This document shows positions 44,570 to 52,906 of a stretch of 64,000 bases of DNA, in pieces. Position 1 is the stretch's first letter. Each line of letters opens with the position of its first letter. A program made the position numbers and the translations under genes. Under the pieces are notes generated by a model. That model saw only the letters and a list, made by a program, of their open reading frames with translations. It was not told the origin of the DNA and did not search any database. This DNA comes from Halioglobus maricola (GTDB lineage Bacteria; Pseudomonadota; Gammaproteobacteria; Pseudomonadales; Halieaceae): positions 248,001-312,000 of the forward strand of contig NZ_CP036422.1 of assembly GCF_009388985.1 (NCBI RefSeq), read 5' to 3'.

Positions 44570-45417
44570 AGACCCCTCTGTCTGGCCCCGGCGTTGGGAG
44601 CCTGTTGGCATTGCTTGCAAAGATAAAGCCTGCGCGTGCTGATATCGATGCGCTCAATTCGCACGCCACATTCGTAGCATGCCAGTCCCTCTCGCTCGAA
44701 GACGGCGAAGCGCCGCTGCCCGAAACTGGCGTCGGCTGCTTCAAGCTTGCGCGCGCGGGCCGGCGGGTTGGTTATCCCGCCGGTGAGATAGCTGCGCCGA
44801 CTGAGGTCCAGGGTACTGCGGGCCAGGCGTCCCAGCTGGCCCCGGGTCAGCTCCGAGGGTGTCATTGAGGGGTGCAGACCGGCCGCGAACAGGATCTCGC
44901 TGCGCAGATAGTTGCCTAGCCCGGCAAGAAAAGTCTGGTCAAGGTAGAGCGCCCCCAACTGTCTCCCTGCGAAACGCGGCTCTTCTAACAGAGCTGTGAT
45001 AGTCCGCCATTCCAGGTTCTCATTGAGAATGTCTGGACCGAGTCGGCTCAGGAAGGGGTGCTGGTCCAGCTCGTCGGTCCTCCACACGCTGATTTCTGAT
45101 GCACTGTATAGCAGTGCCTCATGACTCGCGGTTGTCAGGCGAAGGCGCAGACTTCGCTTGGTGTCTGGCAGGCTGCCGCGTTTTGCCACGTGCCAGACAC
45201 CGTACAGTTGGTTGTGACTGTAGATAGTCCAACCGTGATCAAAATGAGTCAGCAGGGCCTTGCCTCGCGTTTCAACGTGCTCCACCCGACGCCCCTTAAA
45301 GCGCTTGCCATGGTGCCGCAGTGGCGGATGGGCAAAGCTGACACGCTCAACGACGCGGCCCTCCAGTACCTGGGCGATCTCGTCGGCGGCGCGCCGAATT
45401 TCGGGCCCCTCTGGCAT
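44566..45417 (-). CDS. nei: Endonuclease VIII / formamidopyrimidine-type DNA glycosylase
   Basis: 283 residues. It starts PEGPEIRRAADEI, the catalytic N-terminal Pro and Glu of Fpg/Nei enzymes. GKALLTHFDHGWTIYSHNQLYGVW supplies the catalytic Lys region. The DNA-binding helix-two-turn-helix reads YLDQTFLAGLGNYLRSEILF, and the zinc finger at the C-terminus has CYECGVRIERIDISTRRLYLCKQCQ. The proportion of residues matches Nei (oxidised pyrimidine removal and beta/delta elimination) more than MutM. Followed in operon by DUF6482; divergent from the second sulfatase. Confidence 0.93.
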   Translation of the reverse strand: MPEGPEIRRAADEIAQVLEGRVVERVSFAHPPLRHHGKRFKGRRVEHVETRGKALLTHFDHGWTIYSHNQLYGVWHVAKRGSLPDTKRSLRLRLTTASHEALLYSASEISVWRTDELDQHPFLSRLGPDILNENLEWRTITALLEEPRFAGRQLGALYLDQTFLAGLGNYLRSEILFAAGLHPSMTPSELTRGQLGRLARSTLDLSRRSYLTGGITNPPARARKLEAADASFGQRRFAVFEREGLACYECGVRIERIDISTRRLYLCKQCQQAPNAGARQRGL

Positions 45418-45473
45418 AAATAAGTTCTCGTGTTAAAGAAGGGAAATACGTTGTTCTCTCTGCTGCAGACCAC

Positions 45474-45517
45474 TCGGGCAGTGCTTGGGTAGTGATTGGG
45501 TAGTCATTGATAGTGGT
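45474..45517 (+). repeat. Four tandem 11-bp direct repeats upstream of the second sulfatase
   Basis: Units TCGGGCAGTGC (45474-45484), TTGGGTAGTGA (45485-45495), TTGGGTAGTCA (45496-45506) and TTGATAGTGGT (45507-45517), consensus about TTGGGTAGTSA. An 11-bp period is one DNA turn and is the arrangement bound by OmpR/PhoB-type winged-helix regulators. The block ends 71 bp before the sulfatase ATG, in a 171-bp divergent region shared with nei. Regulatory meaning is inferred. Confidence 0.6.
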
Positions 45518-45588
45518 CTCTTGTATACACAGTTGCGTATCATGAGGGCTATTTAGTATTGACTAGTGTCGAACAGGAACGTAACTGA

Positions 45589-47160
45589 ATGAAAACTTTC
45601 ACAACTCACATACGCAGAATGGGAGCGACACTCGCAACCGTGATGTGCTGTAGCACCGTTTATGCGGCGGATAAACCGAACATTCTGGTGATCATGGCGG
45701 ATGATGTCGGCTGGGCGAGTCTCGGTAGTTATCATCAGGGCATCAAGAGCATCGAGACACCGAATCTGGACAAGCTTGCTTCAGAAGGGGTGAGACTCAC
45801 CGATTACTACGCTCAACCGTCGTGCACTGCGGGGCGTTCTGCATTTATCACCGGCCAATTGCCGGTCAGAACAGGCATGCACACTGTGGGCCTGCCCGGT
45901 GAAAAGAAGGGCCTGCACGAGGACGACCCAACTATTGCCAATCTGCTGAAGAAGCAGGGCTACGTTACGGGGCAGTTTGGCAAAAATCATCTTGGTGATC
46001 TCAATCAGGTGTTGCCGACGAATCGCGGATTTGACGAGTACTGGGGCTGGTTGTATCACCTGAATGCGATGGAGTACACCGTGGATCCCGACTGGCCGCA
46101 GGACGAGGAGTTCAACAAGCAGTATGGCCCGCGAAACATCATTCACTCCTATGCGACAGAACGTAACCAGAGGATCACAGATGAGCGATGGGGCCCCGTC
46201 GGCAAACAGCGCATCGAAGACGATGGCCCAGCGCCCCCCGAACGTCAAAAAGGCCTCGATGATGAAGTGACTGCCCACACGCTTAGCTTTATTAATCGGG
46301 CAGTTGATGATGGCAAGCCGTTCTTTGTCTGGATGGCGCCAGCGCGCGCTCACGTCTGGACATATCTGAAGCCTGAATATGAGCAACAACTGGGCAATGG
46401 GAAAGGCCTGCAAGATATCATCATGAAGGAACTGGACGACAATGTAGGCAAGGTGCTTGCTGAGCTCGAAAAGCTGGGTGTAGCGGACAACACCATTGTT
46501 GTCTTCACTTCAGATAACGGGCCAGAGACCATGACCTGGCCTGACGGTGGAACCACTCCGTTTCATGGTGAAAAGGGCACTACCTGGGAGGGCGGATTCC
46601 GCGTCCCTGCGATTGCTCGATGGCCCGGTAAATTTCCAGCGGGCAAGGTATACAACGGTATTTTCGACGGAATGGACTGGCTGCCAACCTTCGTAGCGGC
46701 CGCCGGCGGCCCAGATGACCTACCCGCTGAGCTTCTGAAAGGCTATGAGGGTTATAAGGTTCATCTGGACGGATACAATCAGTTGTCCTTCCTGATGGGC
46801 GAGACAGACAGCAATAGGGAAGAATTGTTCTACTATGCCGGCGCCACGCTTCAGGCAGTTCGGTACAACGATTGGAAGGCACACTTCGTGGTCCAGAATC
46901 ACGGCTGGGCAGGCGCAAAGGAAGAATTGAACGCTCCCTTGCTCTTCAATCTGCGCAGAGATCCGTATGAGAAAGCCGCGGAAGAGTCTGGTATGTATAC
47001 GAAGTGGATGGGCAAAAAGATGTGGGCATTCGGCCCGGCTAAAAATCTCGTAGTGGAGCATTTGACCACTCTTGCGCAGTTTCCGCCGCGCGGGTCAGCG
47101 TTAGCTAATCAAGCCGAAATCGAAAGGCATGTCAGTGAAGATTCTGGCCTGGCTCAGTAG
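45589..47160 (+). CDS. Secreted sulfatase (type I, CTAGR active-site variant)
   Basis: 523 residues with a signal peptide (cut near VYAADKP). NILVIMADDVGWASLG gives the Ca-binding Asp pair, CTAGR at residues 79-83 is the formylglycine motif with Ala for Pro, and GKNHLGD, VFTSDNGPETMTWPDGG and FHGEKGTTWEGGFRVP complete the family pattern. Insertions near 230-290 and the C-terminal hydrophilic part resemble the first sulfatase in this window; the active-site Cys is residue 79 in both, pointing to duplication. It removes sulfate from an unknown periplasmic or extracellular substrate. The 3' end overlaps the transporter gene by 29 bp. Confidence 0.9.
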   Translation: MKTFTTHIRRMGATLATVMCCSTVYAADKPNILVIMADDVGWASLGSYHQGIKSIETPNLDKLASEGVRLTDYYAQPSCTAGRSAFITGQLPVRTGMHTVGLPGEKKGLHEDDPTIANLLKKQGYVTGQFGKNHLGDLNQVLPTNRGFDEYWGWLYHLNAMEYTVDPDWPQDEEFNKQYGPRNIIHSYATERNQRITDERWGPVGKQRIEDDGPAPPERQKGLDDEVTAHTLSFINRAVDDGKPFFVWMAPARAHVWTYLKPEYEQQLGNGKGLQDIIMKELDDNVGKVLAELEKLGVADNTIVVFTSDNGPETMTWPDGGTTPFHGEKGTTWEGGFRVPAIARWPGKFPAGKVYNGIFDGMDWLPTFVAAAGGPDDLPAELLKGYEGYKVHLDGYNQLSFLMGETDSNREELFYYAGATLQAVRYNDWKAHFVVQNHGWAGAKEELNAPLLFNLRRDPYEKAAEESGMYTKWMGKKMWAFGPAKNLVVEHLTTLAQFPPRGSALANQAEIERHVSEDSGLAQ

Positions 47161-48583
47161 GCGGCGGGGCTTTTTGTTCGCGTAGGTCAGCCTGGATCTC
47201 ATTCACTTGTTGCATGCTGAAGCTGATTTTATTGGCGTAGTAGATAGCGGCCATAAGAGTGGGAATTGACACCAGTAGTACAGAGTACATCAGGCCCGCA
47301 AGAACTGGCTCGGCTACCTGACCTGGCAAGTCGTGTTGGTTCAAGCCTATGACATCGAGGACGATACCCCCGTACAGCGGGCCCACGAGGGAGGAGATTT
47401 TGGTTGTGAAATTGATGACTGAGAAGAAGCCTCCCTCTCTTCGGCCACCCTGTTCGAGTTCATGCTGGTCGGTAATGTCGGCCACGATCGACATAGCGCT
47501 GGTGACGCGCAGCAAGAAGAAAAACATATACAGTGTAAGACTCAAAACGTTCAGTGCCAGGATGGCAGGGGTATCATTGGGAGGCAGCACGCCCGCTAGT
47601 TTGAGGGGGATTAACCACAAGCCGTTGAGCAGACCACCCCACAGGGTGTAGCGCATGATCTGTGGTTTTTCCCATCGCTCGCTGATGGGTTTGAGCAGTG
47701 CCCAAACCAGCAGTACGGCCGTCAGGCTGGGTGCCGCCAGAGTGATAGCCATTTCATCCGGGCTGAATTCGAACACATAGGTTGCTACAAGAATGTTCAG
47801 TGCCGATGTGCTTCCCCAACTGATTGAAGCGGCGACATCGTAAGCGATCATCGTGCGAAACGTCTTGTTGCGAAAGGTCTGAACTACATCGTCGATAAAG
47901 TGCTGGAGTCGGGGGAGCCCATAGTGTTCTCCTCCGGTATCAGGCTGGCTGGTGTGTCGGCGTGTGCCCATCACCGTGAGGGTTCCCAGTGTGATCACAA
48001 GACCCGCCGACATAAGGCCATACCAGGGATAATTGCTCGCAACGAAGCGGCCATCAATGTTTGGGTCCGCGCCGAAGATAAAGACGAAGCCGGCTGCTGG
48101 CAGAAAAAGCGTCGTCATGAACATAAAGCCGAGGCGCGTGCCCATTAGCTGGCTACGTTCGTGGTAGTCACTGCTTAGCTCTGCACTTAAAGCCAGGTGT
48201 GGAATAGAGAATGTGGTGGTGAAGGTTCGCAGCCATAGCGACCAGAACAGTAGCCATAAGGCGAGAAGGCCCGACGATTCAACCACTGAGGCCGGCGGTG
48301 AAAATAGCCCTATGAAACCGATGGCGACAGGCAGGATGCTGTACACCATGAATGGGTGTCGCCGGCCGTAGCGACTGCGAAGCCGATCTGACCAACTTCC
48401 TATCAGCGGGTCGGATATTCCATCCCATAGCAGGCTGATAGCGATTATCGCGCCGGTCGCAAATCCGGACAGGCCCAGCACCTGTGTGTAGAACAGCAAG
48501 ATAAATATCGCGTACGCCGCTTCTTTGACGGCATAGACGCCGCCGCCAATGCCATAGAATATTCTTGTCCTCGTTTTTAGCAT
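47132..48583 (-). CDS. MFS transporter of the glycoside-pentoside-hexuronide (GPH) type
   Basis: 483 residues with 12 predicted membrane helices. The start FYGIGGGVYAVKEAAYAIFILLFYTQVLG and the loop SDPLIGSWSDRLRSRYGRRHPF are the GPH cation-symporter hallmarks (D-x-x-G-x-x-x-D and GRRHP). RVTSAMSIVADITDQHELEQGGRREG is the matching motif between helices 10 and 11. It probably imports a sugar, uronate or glycoside with a cation. Being convergent to the sulfatase with a 29-bp 3' overlap suggests, but does not prove, a common substrate such as a desulfated sugar. Confidence 0.9.
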   Translation of the reverse strand: MLKTRTRIFYGIGGGVYAVKEAAYAIFILLFYTQVLGLSGFATGAIIAISLLWDGISDPLIGSWSDRLRSRYGRRHPFMVYSILPVAIGFIGLFSPPASVVESSGLLALWLLFWSLWLRTFTTTFSIPHLALSAELSSDYHERSQLMGTRLGFMFMTTLFLPAAGFVFIFGADPNIDGRFVASNYPWYGLMSAGLVITLGTLTVMGTRRHTSQPDTGGEHYGLPRLQHFIDDVVQTFRNKTFRTMIAYDVAASISWGSTSALNILVATYVFEFSPDEMAITLAAPSLTAVLLVWALLKPISERWEKPQIMRYTLWGGLLNGLWLIPLKLAGVLPPNDTPAILALNVLSLTLYMFFFLLRVTSAMSIVADITDQHELEQGGRREGGFFSVINFTTKISSLVGPLYGGIVLDVIGLNQHDLPGQVAEPVLAGLMYSVLLVSIPTLMAAIYYANKISFSMQQVNEIQADLREQKAPPPTEPGQNLH

Positions 48584-48719
48584 TGGTTAAGAATACGTAT
48601 CCTTCGCTGTCGCCTCGAGTCCACTATAACAGGAGGATTGACGCTGTGAGGGTTTTGCCAGCCGGGCTGAGTCCTCTGGTAGTATTCAAGCACTTATACT
48701 TCTTCAGGGTTGGCAGAGT

Positions 48720-49574
48720 ATGGATATATCCGGGCGTCGCATCGTGATCACTGGTCCCACCGCAGGGATTGGACGAAGTTCCGCGCTGTACCTGGCAGGT
48801 CAGGGCGCAAAGCTTGTTTTGCTGTGTCGCAACCTGGAGAAAGGCGATGTTCTGGCAGAGGAAATTGTGACTAGCGGTGGCAGCAAACCCGAGGTGATCC
48901 TCATGGACATGGCGGACCTCTCAAGTGTGCGCAAGGCTGCCGAGCTATGTCTGGCGCTGAATGAACCTATCGATATATTGCTCAACAATGCAGGCGTGGT
49001 TAACACTCACCGGAAAGTGACCGTCGACGGTTTCGAGGAAACACTCGCGGTGAACCACCTGGCACCCTTCCTGCTCACCGGGCTGCTATTACCAAGGCTT
49101 CTGGAGGCTCCCGCTGCCCGTATCGTCAATGTCGCCTCGGATGCCCATCGTTTTGTAAAGGGCATGGGTTTCGACGACATGCAGGCGGACAATGGCTATA
49201 AAACCTTCCGGGAATACGGGCGCTCCAAGGGGGCCAATATTCTCTTCACCCGGAGTCTTGCGAAACGCCTCCAGCAAACGCCTATCACCGTGAATTGCCT
49301 TCACCCCGGAGCGGTATCCACTTCCCTCGGCACACAAAACGAAGGGCTTTTCTCAAAGCTGCTGCCCGCGCTACTGAAGCCTTTTTTTCGCAGCCCGGAT
49401 CAAGGGGCGGAAACATCGCTTTATCTGTGCGAGAGCGACGCAGTGGGCGGAATCAGTGGTGCCTACTTTAGCAACTGCAAACAGGTCAAAGCTAAACCAT
49501 GGGTTCAGGATGAGGGCACTGCGGATAAGCTCTGGACGTTTAGTGAGAAGGCAACAGCATTCAGCTATGGATAA
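48720..49574 (+). CDS. Short-chain dehydrogenase (retinol dehydrogenase-like)
   Basis: 284 residues. RRIVITGPTAGIGRSSALYLAG is the cofactor loop, CRNLEKGD suggests NADP preference, LLNNAGVVN is the NNAG motif, and VNVASDAHRF (Ser) with YGRSKGANILF (Tyr-Lys) is the catalytic site. LHPGAVSTSLG follows. The overall pattern is of the retinol-dehydrogenase/WW-domain-oxidoreductase type of classical SDRs, acting on hydrophobic alcohols or ketones. Divergent from the GPH transporter across 136 bp. Confidence 0.88.
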   Translation: MDISGRRIVITGPTAGIGRSSALYLAGQGAKLVLLCRNLEKGDVLAEEIVTSGGSKPEVILMDMADLSSVRKAAELCLALNEPIDILLNNAGVVNTHRKVTVDGFEETLAVNHLAPFLLTGLLLPRLLEAPAARIVNVASDAHRFVKGMGFDDMQADNGYKTFREYGRSKGANILFTRSLAKRLQQTPITVNCLHPGAVSTSLGTQNEGLFSKLLPALLKPFFRSPDQGAETSLYLCESDAVGGISGAYFSNCKQVKAKPWVQDEGTADKLWTFSEKATAFSYG

Positions 49575-49650
49575 ATTAGAGAAAGGCGGCCCAGAAGGGG
49601 CGTGAGCGGTAGTTGCAGCCGAAGAGACCTACCGCGGCCTTCGCGTTCAA

Positions 49651-49872
49651 CTAACGCTTGGTCTTTTGCTCCCGACGAGCCCGCTTGGTCAAAGGCCTGC
49701 CATCTTCTCCGACGGTGCTTTTGGGCTTCTCACCCTTGGCAGTTTTTGAAGCTCGGCTGATTTCTATTAACGCAAGGCTTTCGCTATCGCCCAATTTAGT
49801 CGCGTTTTTCTCCAGGGTGTCCAGCTCTTCAAAGCTGTACACGTCGTTCTTTAACTTCTCTATTCTGTTCAT
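49651..49872 (-). CDS. Small charged protein of unknown function
   Basis: 73 residues from ATG 49872; the frame continues to 49902 without a better start. The chain is rich in Glu, Lys and Arg: MNRIEKLKNDVYSFEELDTLEKNA, then IEISRASKTAKGEKPKS and an Arg/Lys tail ending KRARREQKTKR. It is probably a cytoplasmic helical protein with a nucleic-acid-like basic tail. I do not recognise a family. It lies about 100 bp from the start side of the P450 gene's 3' end. Confidence 0.5.
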   Translation of the reverse strand: MNRIEKLKNDVYSFEELDTLEKNATKLGDSESLALIEISRASKTAKGEKPKSTVGEDGRPLTKRARREQKTKR

Positions 49873-49975
49873 TTTATGCGACCTGCCTCGGTGTCTCGCC
49901 AACTCATGCGCGCTAATCCGGCTTTAGAGTTGGCTTCTTGCGCGTGAACTTACCATGCGCTATTCGCAGAGTCGA

Positions 49976-51271
49976 TTAACCTTTGGGGTGCGCAATCACC
50001 TGCAGGTCCTTGATGCCGTGCACGAAGCTGTGCTCGACACGCTCTGGCTCGCCGACCACTTCCAGCCTATCGAAGCGCTTGAGGATCTCTTCCCACACGA
50101 TTCGCAGCTGGGCTTCGGCAACGCGATTGCCCATGCAGCGGTGAATGCCGAATCCGAAGGCCATGTGACGACGGACGTTGGAGCGATCAATAATAAATTT
50201 GTCTGCGTCCGGGAAGAAAGACTCATCGCGATTGCCTGAGGCATACCACATCGCGATTTTGTCGCCTTGCTTGATCTGTTTGCCGCCAATCTCGACGTCT
50301 TCCTTGGCGGTTCTGCGCATGTACGACAGTGGTGTCTGATAACGGATGATCTCCGATACCGCAGAGGGAATCAGTGACTCGTTATCCTTTAACTTTTGGA
50401 ATTCCGAAGGGTTTTCGTGCATGAAAAGGACGCCCGCCGACATCGAGTTGCGGGTAGTGTCATTGCCGCCGACGATCAAGAGCATCAGATTTCCCAGCAA
50501 CTCAACCCCATCCATGTCGGCTGTGGCCGGGTTATTGGCCAGCAGGGAAATAAAATCCTGACTCTCGTTGCCCTCAAACTTGCGCTCTTTGAACTGCGCG
50601 GTGAACGTTTGCAGGCACTCTGCCAAATGGTTGAGGCGATCCTCGATGGTCAGCCCCATGAGGATGGGTGGCGTGGTGATGATATCGGACCAGTAGGTCA
50701 GTTTGTGACGCTCCTCGAAAGGAAAATCAAACAGGGTCGCCAGCATGCGTGTGGTAAGTTCGATAGAGACCGTTTCGACCCAGTTAAACGGCGTACCCGT
50801 GGGCACTTCGTCCAGTACTTCCACAGTGCGTTGACGAATAAGTTGATCGAGGTCCTTCAGTCGGACCGGGTCGACAGCTGGTAGCACGGCTCCGCGCTGC
50901 ACATCGTGCTTGGGCGGATCCATGGCAATGAACATGGGGGCCCGTTCCTCGCCGAGTAGTTCATCGAACAGGGCGATGGAGGGTTCGGAGGAAAATTTTT
51001 GAAAATCGCTGTCCACTGCCATGATGTCTTCATAGCGGGTCAGCGACCAGTAGGGGCCGATATCCGGGTTCTTGTCGTGGTAGTGCACAGGATTTTCCTG
51101 GCGCAGACGTTTGAAATATTCGTGGTGTTTTTGAGCCTGGAAAATGGAGCCCGTGGCGAGGTCAATGTCTTCCAGTGGCAAAGCCCAGGGGTCCGCCTCG
51201 GGGGTGGTCGTGGGGGATCGGTAAAACTCTTCCAGGTTCTGATCCGCGTTCTGATCCGGGGCATTTTCCAT
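49976..51271 (-). CDS. Cytochrome P450, CYP153-like
   Basis: 431 residues. The heme loop is FGFGIHRCMGNRVAEAQL (Cys at about residue 379), the I-helix is LIVGGNDTTRNSMSAG and the K-helix is EIIRYQTPLSYMRRTA, followed by MWYASGNRDE. These stretches are characteristic of the CYP153 family of terminal alkane and fatty-acid hydroxylases, which oxidise medium-chain n-alkanes to 1-alkanols. The usual ferredoxin and ferredoxin reductase genes are not next to it, so redox partners must be supplied from elsewhere. Substrate range is inferred from the family only. Confidence 0.9.
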   Translation of the reverse strand: MENAPDQNADQNLEEFYRSPTTTPEADPWALPLEDIDLATGSIFQAQKHHEYFKRLRQENPVHYHDKNPDIGPYWSLTRYEDIMAVDSDFQKFSSEPSIALFDELLGEERAPMFIAMDPPKHDVQRGAVLPAVDPVRLKDLDQLIRQRTVEVLDEVPTGTPFNWVETVSIELTTRMLATLFDFPFEERHKLTYWSDIITTPPILMGLTIEDRLNHLAECLQTFTAQFKERKFEGNESQDFISLLANNPATADMDGVELLGNLMLLIVGGNDTTRNSMSAGVLFMHENPSEFQKLKDNESLIPSAVSEIIRYQTPLSYMRRTAKEDVEIGGKQIKQGDKIAMWYASGNRDESFFPDADKFIIDRSNVRRHMAFGFGIHRCMGNRVAEAQLRIVWEEILKRFDRLEVVGEPERVEHSFVHGIKDLQVIAHPKG

Positions 51272-51390
51272 TATTGTCAGCCTCTCTTGTTGCCACTGTT
51301 AACATGCTGGAGTCGAGACTATACAACAGTTCAAGATTTTGGGGCAGGCATGATCGACCGGGCGATAAGTGTCGCGTTAAGCCGTCCCGG

Positions 51391-51861
51391 TTATTCCACA
51401 GCCTGGTCGTCCAGCTGTATTTCAACGAGGATTAACTGGTCTGCGATTGCCGCCAGACTAGGCTCAATGACATCCCCCTTGGCGTCCAACTTCAGACCGT
51501 AGACCTTGGCGTCTCTGGGTAGGGCACGGATAAAACGACGGACACCCTCTCGTAATGTCTCGCTATCGCCTTCCAGCAATACCGCGGTACCCGGGTGGCG
51601 CTGCCGGGCAATTTCCATGTCAACCTTCACTCCCTCCCCCCGAAAGTTCAGCCACCAACGAGTGTTCTGATTGGACAGCAGGCGTACCACATTTCCTTCA
51701 CGAGTGTAGCTCAGGGGAGTGCTGAGTTTGCGTCCACTTTTGCGCCCAGTGAAGTGGACAATACCGATGTTTTGGCTAGTGATGCCATGCAATGGGGAGC
51801 GAAGCAAAGTGCGCATCACCGGGTTGAGAAAGTAACGATAAAAGTTGTTGCTGGAACTCAT
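51391..51861 (-). CDS. F420H2-dependent reductase-like (DDN/nitroreductase PF04075) protein
   Basis: 156 residues with the split-barrel pattern VHFTGRKSGRKLSTPLSYTREGNVVRLLSNQNTRWWLNFRGEGVKVDMEIARQRHPGTAVLLEGD. These segments are the deazaflavin-binding/quinone-reductase family motifs (GRKSG, TPLSY, WWLNF). Proteobacteria of this group usually lack F420, so the cofactor might be another flavin. It follows the DUF3820 gene by 66 bp on the minus strand. Confidence 0.85.
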   Translation of the reverse strand: MSSSNNFYRYFLNPVMRTLLRSPLHGITSQNIGIVHFTGRKSGRKLSTPLSYTREGNVVRLLSNQNTRWWLNFRGEGVKVDMEIARQRHPGTAVLLEGDSETLREGVRRFIRALPRDAKVYGLKLDAKGDVIEPSLAAIADQLILVEIQLDDQAVE

Positions 51862-51927
51862 GGTGCTTCAGCCATTGTGACCCTTGTTAGAAAACAGTTT
51901 ATACCAGGGCACCTGGTTAAAGACATT

Positions 51928-52137
51928 CTACCGTTGGAAGCGTCTCAGCATCCCTTCCAGGCCATTGAGCTTAACTTCATACATCAATGCCAACTGTGTG
52001 CCCAGTTTCCCCTGAGGAAAACCCTTGCTGTGATACCAGACCAGGTAGGGTTCCGGCAGGTCAAGCAACTGCCTTCCCTTGTATTTGCCATAGGGCATCA
52101 CCTGGTTGATTGCTTCCAACAGATCCTGATTGTCCAT
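51928..52137 (-). CDS. DUF3820 family protein
   Basis: 69 residues from ATG 52137 (GGAAC in front; the frame extends to 52173). MPYGKYKGRQLLDLPEPYLVWYHSKGFPQGKLGTQLALMYEVKLNGL is the complete DUF3820 signature (PYGKYKG and FPxGKLG). In Pseudomonas a member is described as quorum-sensing-regulated; the fold is SH3-like or exonuclease-associated, function unclear. It sits between the TetR gene and the F420-type reductase gene, same strand; only 23 bp separate it from the TetR stop. Confidence 0.85.
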   Translation of the reverse strand: MDNQDLLEAINQVMPYGKYKGRQLLDLPEPYLVWYHSKGFPQGKLGTQLALMYEVKLNGLEGMLRRFQR

Positions 52138-52159
52138 GGGGTTCCGAATTACCTGTCTT

Positions 52160-52822
52160 CTAGCCACTGGCAAGCTGATTGATGCCCGTTCTTAGCCTTT
52201 TGTAGAATGCGGGCCTCGCGTCGGCGGCAAACGTCATATACATCCCGATCAGCACCTGGACGCGATAGCGGTCGAGGTCAATATAACCGTTGACCCAGTC
52301 CTGTCTCGCGAGCCGCTGACAGCCAAACAGCTGTTCAGCAAGCCAGTGGGTGTCTATGTCACCTTTCAGGTAACCATGATCCACACCATTCATACAGATC
52401 TGCCGAGCGATTTTCAGCGAGCGATTGAAAATGCCGGTGGGGAGTTGGTGCTCGAACAATCCGGTTCGTTCGCCGGCGACAAACGCAGCTCGGTAAAATG
52501 CTTCATCGGATCGGTACAGGCCGAGCAGATTCTCAATGTAGACCCCGACTGCTTCGATGGGGTCGGTCAGATCAGGGTCGGAGACGGCCTCGTTCACATT
52601 GGCAACCATTTCACCGCACAGCGCCTCAACGACCTCCTGTTTCTTACCAAACAGATTGTGGATGGTGGGTATGGATACCCCCGCGCGTTGCGCTAGTTCG
52701 CTCAGCGTAAACGCCTCGTATCCCTGGCTGGTGATTAGCTCGCGCGCCTCGTCGAGAATTTTCTGTTTACGCAGAGCCTTGTTCGCCTGGCGTGTGCTGT
52801 TTCCCCTGGCAGTCTGGGTCAT
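52160..52822 (-). CDS. TetR-family repressor, divergent from the PhyH operon
   Basis: 220 residues from ATG 52822; the frame is open to 52969 but that part overlaps the dioxygenase gene and has no protein character. The N-terminal helix-turn-helix reads ILDEARELITSQGYEAFTLSELAQRAGVSIPTIHNLFGKKQEVVEAL, standard TetR (residues about 15-65). The C-terminal ligand-binding part is alpha-helical, with no recognised ligand. Two palindromes in the 84-bp divergent region are its probable operators and overlap the promoter of the dioxygenase operon. Confidence 0.92.
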   Translation of the reverse strand: MTQTARGNSTRQANKALRKQKILDEARELITSQGYEAFTLSELAQRAGVSIPTIHNLFGKKQEVVEALCGEMVANVNEAVSDPDLTDPIEAVGVYIENLLGLYRSDEAFYRAAFVAGERTGLFEHQLPTGIFNRSLKIARQICMNGVDHGYLKGDIDTHWLAEQLFGCQRLARQDWVNGYIDLDRYRVQVLIGMYMTFAADARPAFYKRLRTGINQLASG

Positions 52823-52847
52823 CGGGGGCCTTACTCCAAAAAATAGC

Positions 52848-52892
52848 TTGACACAGATTTTATTATGCATAAAATTTAATGCAACATTAAAT
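52848..52892 (+). promoter_or_regulatory. Sigma-70 promoter with two TetR-type operators
   Basis: TTGACA (52848-52853), 16 bp, TAAAAT (52870-52875): a near-consensus promoter for the dioxygenase operon. Two inverted repeats overlap it: ATTTTAT/ATAAAAT (52857-52863 and 52869-52875, 5-bp spacer) covering the spacer and -10, and ATTTAATG/CATTAAAT (52874-52881 and 52885-52892, 3-bp spacer) covering the start site. Repressor binding at either would block transcription; the divergent TetR is the obvious candidate. Confidence 0.8.
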
Positions 52893-52906
52893 CTGTGAGA
52901 AATAGT

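Noticed and set aside
45781..46413. 210-codon minus-strand frame
   Set aside because: Antisense to the second sulfatase over its active-site region.
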